A stretch of 64,000 nucleotides of DNA, from assembly GCF_021462225.1 (NCBI RefSeq), contig NC_061800.1:6396501-6460500 (forward strand), written 5' to 3'. This stretch comes from Girardinichthys multiradiatus. Its lineage: Eukaryota > Chordata > Actinopteri > Cyprinodontiformes > Goodeidae. Shown here one piece after another: positions 59,255 to 64,000 of the stretch. Each line of letters starts with the position of its first letter. Within the stretch, counting starts at the first letter, position 1. A program made the position numbers and the translations under genes. The notes beneath the pieces are model-generated. The model saw nothing but the letters and a program-made list of their open reading frames with translations. It had not been told where the DNA came from and did not search any database.

Positions 59255-60281
59255 TGTCCTCAGACGGTTGTTAGAGAAGATGAAAAAACAAACAGCATCA
59301 TGAAGACCAAGAACCACTGCAGACAGGTCAAGGATACAGTGGTAGAGAATTTTACAGCAAGATTAGGTTATAAAACTATAACCCAAGTGTTCATCTCAGA
59401 AAACACTGTTGGGTTGATCATCTGAAAATGCAAAGTGTTTCACTGAACGCCAACAGTACTGAGACATGGTCATCCACCTTAACTGACAGGCTAGACAAGG
59501 CCAGTATTAGTCAGACAATCAGACAAAGAGGCCCAAATTAACTCTAGAGAAGCTCCAGAGATCCACATGTGAGGTGTTGAAACAAAGCCATATGAAGTCC
59601 AGTTTAAATGGAGGCTGCAGGGGACACAGCAGATATGTGGAAGGAGGTGCTCTGGTCAGACAAGAAAAAATGTTTTGGCCTACATATAATTAGTTTGTGT
59701 GAAAAAAATACTGCATATTATCCTGAACATCATACTCAGAGTGCAACATCGAAGAGGAAGAATCATGTTGTCTAGGTGCTTTTCTTCAGTAAGGACTTGA
59801 AAGCTGGGGAATTAGTGGACATAAATAAAGCCAGTACTGGAAGAACATCTGTTAGAGGCTGCAAAAGACTTGAGATTAGGTTTGAGGTTCACCTTCTAAT
59901 TGGACAGCAACCCTAAACATAAAGCCTGAGCTACAGTGTAACAAAATGGTCTAGATCAAGAATATTCATGTTAGAATGGCCCAGTCAAAGTTCTGACCTT
60001 AATCAAATTGAGTATGTGTGAAAAACTTAAACATCCCTGTTTACAGAAGCTCTGCATCCAATCTGACCAAGGTTGTCGCATTCAGCAAAGAAAAACGAGT
60101 AAATGTTCAGTAATTAAAAATGCAACTGCTAGAGATATAACCCAAAAATACTCTGTCAATTATACAGCTATAATTGCAACATCACTTTCATTGTGTGTAT
60201 GTGTGTGGGGGGGAGGGAAATAACAATGTACACCAGAATTTTCAGATTTAGAAATAAATTTGGAAAACCATCTATCTGTCA
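59255..60281 (+). mobile_element. Degenerate Tc1-like transposon
   Basis: Plus-strand transposase remnants in order: the HTH region (59290-59340, catcatgaagaccaagaacc), the linker with tccaccttaactgacaggct (59470), the first catalytic block at about 59645 (aggtgctctggtcagacaag), N-x-x-P-K remnants at 59910, and wording of the SPDLNxIEY region near 59975-60010. Broken frames throughout. Confidence 0.75.
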
Positions 60282-60725
60282 TGATGTGTTAGAGGAAGGA
60301 TAGCGTAATCTAAAATAGGGTAATTTATTAAGAAAACCAAGAAAACTTACAAAAACCCCAGAGCAAAATTGTAACATGGGCAGATAATCGAGCAGATCAA
60401 TGAAAAGACAAGAAGTAACATCCACCAATCATAATTCAGGACAACGGACATGAAGCAGGTAAGCAAATAGGAGAAATCAGCAAATAACAATAAAAACCAA
60501 AGTGTTTAAATAGAGATGGGAGGTGGACACATCATCAATGAACAAGAAGAGCTAATCAGAAGAAATGTGGAGCAGCTGGTGGCAGGGGGAAAGCAGAGCA
60601 ACTGAAGGAAGGAGGCTAATTATCAGGGAAGTAACATAATCTATGAATCCAGAACACAAAAGAATAAACTAATAAGGAAAACACCTAACAAGAGCAAGCA
60701 TAAGGAAAATAACTAGGGAAGGCCA
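60282..60725 (-). repeat. Dispersed repeat, full copy (solo-LTR-like or MITE-like)
   Basis: On the minus strand it matches the layout of 1-340: cctccttccttcagttgctc, cttctgattagctcttcttg, ttcattgatg, a tatttaaac TATA-like box, cctgcttcatgtccgttg, and a late tttcttaataaattac polyadenylation-like stretch, ending ctaacacatcatgaca. The tgtcatgatg/catgaca edge could be an LTR TG..CA end. Confidence 0.5.
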
Positions 60726-61565
60726 AAACCTAATGAACCAAGTAAACAGTGAAGAAGAAAATGTACAGATTGTATCAATATTTGCTTACATGTATTATGT
60801 TTTGACATTAGGACTGTGTGTTTGGGTGTGTGAGTGTGTGTTTGGTTGTCTGTCTTGTTTCTCTCTGTGGTGGACCGCTAACATGTCAAGGGTGTTCTCT
60901 CTCCTGTTGACTGCAGCTTTCCTGTGACCTGAGCCGGATTATGGAGGAACAGAAAACTAATGAATGAAAGGAACTGAGTATCTATCTCAACGTTTTCTTC
61001 TAAGACAGGGCTGGGTAATGTTTAAGGTTGTGGCCTCTCATCTTTAACAGTTTCCTATGTGGTCTGCAGTTGTGTCATGTTATACAGCCCTCATCTCATC
61101 CAGAACAGACAAAATAAAACAAGGTCAGGTCAGAGATATTAGGCCCTAATGATGATTTATGAGCTAATACATAACACTGTGACATCTCTGAAACGCAAAG
61201 TGGTAAGATAATATGAACTCATTTGTTTTGACTGAATCACTAGGCTCGCAGAAGCATCCAAGTCCAGGACACAGTTCTGTGGTTTAACCACTTTTCACTT
61301 GAACTACAAATCCATAGGATATAAAATATGACCAAGAGAAACAATACAAGAACCTTTGCTCTGACTTAAATGTAACCAGAAAATTTAAAACATCACTAAG
61401 AGCTCCCACAAATTGCACATCCTAAGTATTGTGACTGATCACAGGGGATCTGGTTTGTCAACTGGTGTTTATTAATGTCAGGACCCTGACCTCACTGCTA
61501 ATGAGAATGACTCTGCATGTTTACATTGGCAGATTCTAAACCTACTCATCTAAATCAAGACAAGT
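60726..61565. other. Intergenic, nothing assigned
   Basis: TG-rich at 60810-60850. No gene recognised. Confidence 0.35.
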
Positions 61566-61567
61566 TA

Positions 61568-63994
61568 CAGAACCTTGCAGACGTATTCACTCTCTTAGAA
61601 CATTTTGTCACCTTACAGCTTCAACACTTTAGTGGATTTTGGGAAGATTTTATACAACTGGCCAACACAAAATACCGCAAAATTGTACGATGGAAGGAAA
61701 GTGAAAAAATGCTTTAAAAATGGTTTTAAATTGGGTGGCATGCATTTGTGCCCCCCTGAGTCAGCTTTGTACATCTAGGCCCTGATCTTTGAAAAGTTTA
61801 CGTGTACAAAATAACATGTAAACTGGGTTGCGTGTGCAAAGCTGATCTACAAACCAGGTGCAAATTAAATTGCATGTGCAAAATGAGCCATACAGCGGCC
61901 GCAAACTTGTAAGGGTGTTTGCCTTCATGAATACGGAAAACATATGTTGATCCCCAGAACGCTCAAATTTATGAGAGAAGGATATGCAAATTGCCCTTAC
62001 CACCTGCAATGTGATTTATCAAACTTGAAACATATTGTGGGTGTTGTTTTTGCATCTTTATTTAGCACTTTTGAAAGGCAGGTACAAAAATATGCCATGT
62101 TATTTAACAAACAAAACTGAACCTTAACAGCCACCAGAGACCAGAAAATCATCATGGAGCCAAAAGGACATTGAAAGAAAAACAAACAAAAAAGTTCCTA
62201 TTTGCTCCTTGTGTGCAAGACAAATATAGTAATAAATTTTTTTTGTCTCCCCCAATGTTCCACTACAGCTCTGTATGAAGCACATTCATGTTGTATTAAT
62301 AATTATTAATTATTATGGCAGTACCTTGGTTTGCAGTGTTTATGTCAAGCAAGTTATATCCCTTAATTCAAATCACTTCAAGTTGCAGAAAGAAGCTGAA
62401 AGCTCTCACAGAGTTGGTGGGCAGAGTTGACATAGCGTGCAACGCTGTAGTGTGTGTGTATTTGGGGGAGGCTGGGGGTCAAGGTTTGTGTAAATAAAAC
62501 ATTTTAGAGCAGTCAGTTTTTCTACGTCTTCAAATTGATATTTTATTGTTTCACTGTAGCTGTAAGAATTTTGATGTTTTTAACTGTTTTAACTGTGGTT
62601 ATAGCATTTGAGATACTTATATAATATAATTTATTATTTATTATTATTATTTTATTTATTATTTTTATTACCTCTAACTCAATGTCTTTAAACTTCATTT
62701 TTCTTTTACAGCTGCTTTACTCTCCAACACTCTCCATTGTAACAGCCAGTAGCACATGCAATTTCCTCATTTAAATAGGGCGGTCTGCACCTCTTTTGCA
62801 GCTGCTATCCATTGCACACATGCAATTTATGTTTTTTTTCACAAACAATTTAGCGCCCTTATTTTGAGTTTTTGAAGATCAGGCCGCTAGAGACTCAAAT
62901 GTTCAGCCACAGAACAAAGAATCTGAACAGCAACTTTTTTTTTTTTTTTTCCACAGATTCTTGATTTAATTTAGGGCTAGGCTTAGGTTTAAACCTAAAC
63001 CAATCCATTTGTTTAGGGTAATTTTTCTGTCAGAAGTGAATCTCCACCCCTGGTTACCCGAGTATTACCCTGTACATAGCTCCATACATCTTCCTATCAA
63101 CTCTAACCAGCTACCTTGCCCCTGCGGATGTAAAGCATCCCCACAACATGATGTAGCCCCTCACATGTTCCACCATAGGAATGGTTAGGGTGGTGTGCAG
63201 TGTTAGCTTTCAATCACACATATAATTTTGCATGTGGTCTTTTGACAATAGCATGTTCTTCTACTTGTTTGCTGTTTCCCCTGGTTTCTCCAGCTTGTAT
63301 CATACTGCAAACAGGACTTCTTGTGGCTTTCTTTTAACAACAACCTAATTCTTGCCACTCTTCCATAAAAGCTAGATCTGTGGAGTGGACAACCAATACT
63401 TGTTCTGTCAACAGATTCTCTCTCCTGAGCTGTGGATCTCTGCAGCTTCTTTTGGGTTGCCATGGAATGCTTGACTTAATTAATGTTCTCTTTGCCTGGT
63501 GGCCTGGCCCGTCAGTGTAAGTGGACGCAGGGTTTTTTTGGCATACTTGCATTAGTCATTCCCTTTTTTTCAGACGATGGATTGTTAATATCCAGTGGGA
63601 TGTTATATATTATTTTAGAACCTAACTCTGCTTTAAACCTCTCCACATCTTGCTCCCTGACCTGTCCCTGACTTTGGTTTTTATGATGTGTTGATGCTGT
63701 TTGTTCACTAATGTTCTCTAACAAACCTCTGAGGCCTTCACAGAACAGTTGCATTTATACTGAGATTAAGTTACATCTGGTTTTGAAGGTACCTGGTTGC
63801 ACTGTATTTATTTAAGGATATCAGAGTCAAGGGGTTTAATATGAACATGTTGATGTAATTTTTATTTGTAAAAATGATCCACTACTTTGTGTTGATATGT
63901 CACGTAACATCTCTATAAAATACATTGAGGTTTGTGGTTGTAACATTATATAAAATGCCAAGTTCAAGAGAGATGAATACTGCTGCAAGGCACA
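61568..63994 (-). mobile_element. Degenerate Tc1-like transposon interrupted by a MITE
   Basis: The left end after TA is cagaaccttgcagacgtatt. The right end near the window edge is gagatgaatactgctgcaag then gcacag, the inverted counterpart. Between them, outside the insertion 61778-62886, about 1.3 kb of Tc1 remains, the usual length for the family. Minus-strand transposase pieces: N-terminal HTH at 63512-63754 (NQSQGQVREQDVERFKAELG) and a linker with SFYGRVARIRLLLKESHKKS at 63203-63463. Confidence 0.85.
61778..62886. mobile_element. Harbinger-like non-autonomous element nested in Tc1
   Basis: 1109 bp bounded by ggccctgatctttgaaaa and the inverted tttttgaagatcaggccg, with the target CTA duplicated at 61775-61777 and 62887-62889. 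The Tc1 sequence reads continuously across the insertion (tacatCTA then gagactcaaatg). Subterminal gcatgtgcaaaa-type and gcaattt words recur on both sides. It contains no transposase. A 3-bp duplication and GGCC..TGATC ends fit PIF/Harbinger-type MITEs, but the class is inferred. Confidence 0.75.
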
Positions 63995-64000
63995 GAAATA

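Overview
The window is vertebrate genomic DNA, most likely from a teleost fish. It is AT-rich and has no bacterial-style gene packing. It holds GT/AG-spliced exons separated by kilobases of intron, and it is crowded with Tc1/mariner transposons, L2/Maui-like and L1-clade LINEs, tRNA-derived SINEs and MITEs, a mix typical of percomorph fish. I see no CRISPR array, rRNA gene, functional tRNA gene, or any prokaryotic or viral genome.

One host gene is clearly resolved. Nine phase-compatible exons on the + strand between 11.4 and 33.85 kb encode an EPSTI1 (epithelial-stromal interaction protein 1) orthologue. Its first coding exon is not recognised in the window. The gene ends with a stop at 33843-33845 and an AATAAA at 33904. 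The middle of the protein is a charged, K/E/R/Q-rich helix. The last exon encodes a compact C-terminal domain that looks like a CUE ubiquitin-binding fold, which is the most interesting protein-level observation here.

The rest is mobile DNA. (1) 0.5-3.2 kb: the 3' part of an L2/Maui-like LINE, split by a 1.55-kb DD34E Tc1 element. (2) 4.3-9.6 kb: a Tc1 relic, an AT-rich repeat zone, a Tc1-like fragment and a hAT-type MITE. (3) EPSTI1 introns: several Tc1 relics, an L2/Maui LINE with a nearly open reverse transcriptase (18.9-21.3 kb), an L1 C-terminal fragment (23.5-24.6 kb) and SINEs. (4) 33-38.3 kb: LINE 3' ends and a DD36E (Incomer-like) Tc1/mariner element with intact termini and one nonsense codon. 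(5) 43.0-44.5 kb: a full-length, apparently intact copy of the DD34E Tc1 element seen at 0.6 kb. (6) 49.4-54.4 kb: a LINE whose reverse transcriptase stops before the catalytic YADD motif, with an antisense L1 lying between it and a matching 3' tail. (7) 55.6-57.0 kb: a DD37E (TRT-like) element with an open transposase frame but no 3' end. (8) 61.6-64.0 kb: a Tc1 relic interrupted by a 1.1-kb Harbinger-like non-autonomous element with a 3-bp target duplication.

Three spacing classes of Tc1/mariner transposase (DD34E, DD36E, DD37E) at different stages of decay sit within 55 kb, together with at least ten older relics. Boundaries of degenerate repeats are approximate. Family names are from recognition of motifs and spacing, not from a database search.
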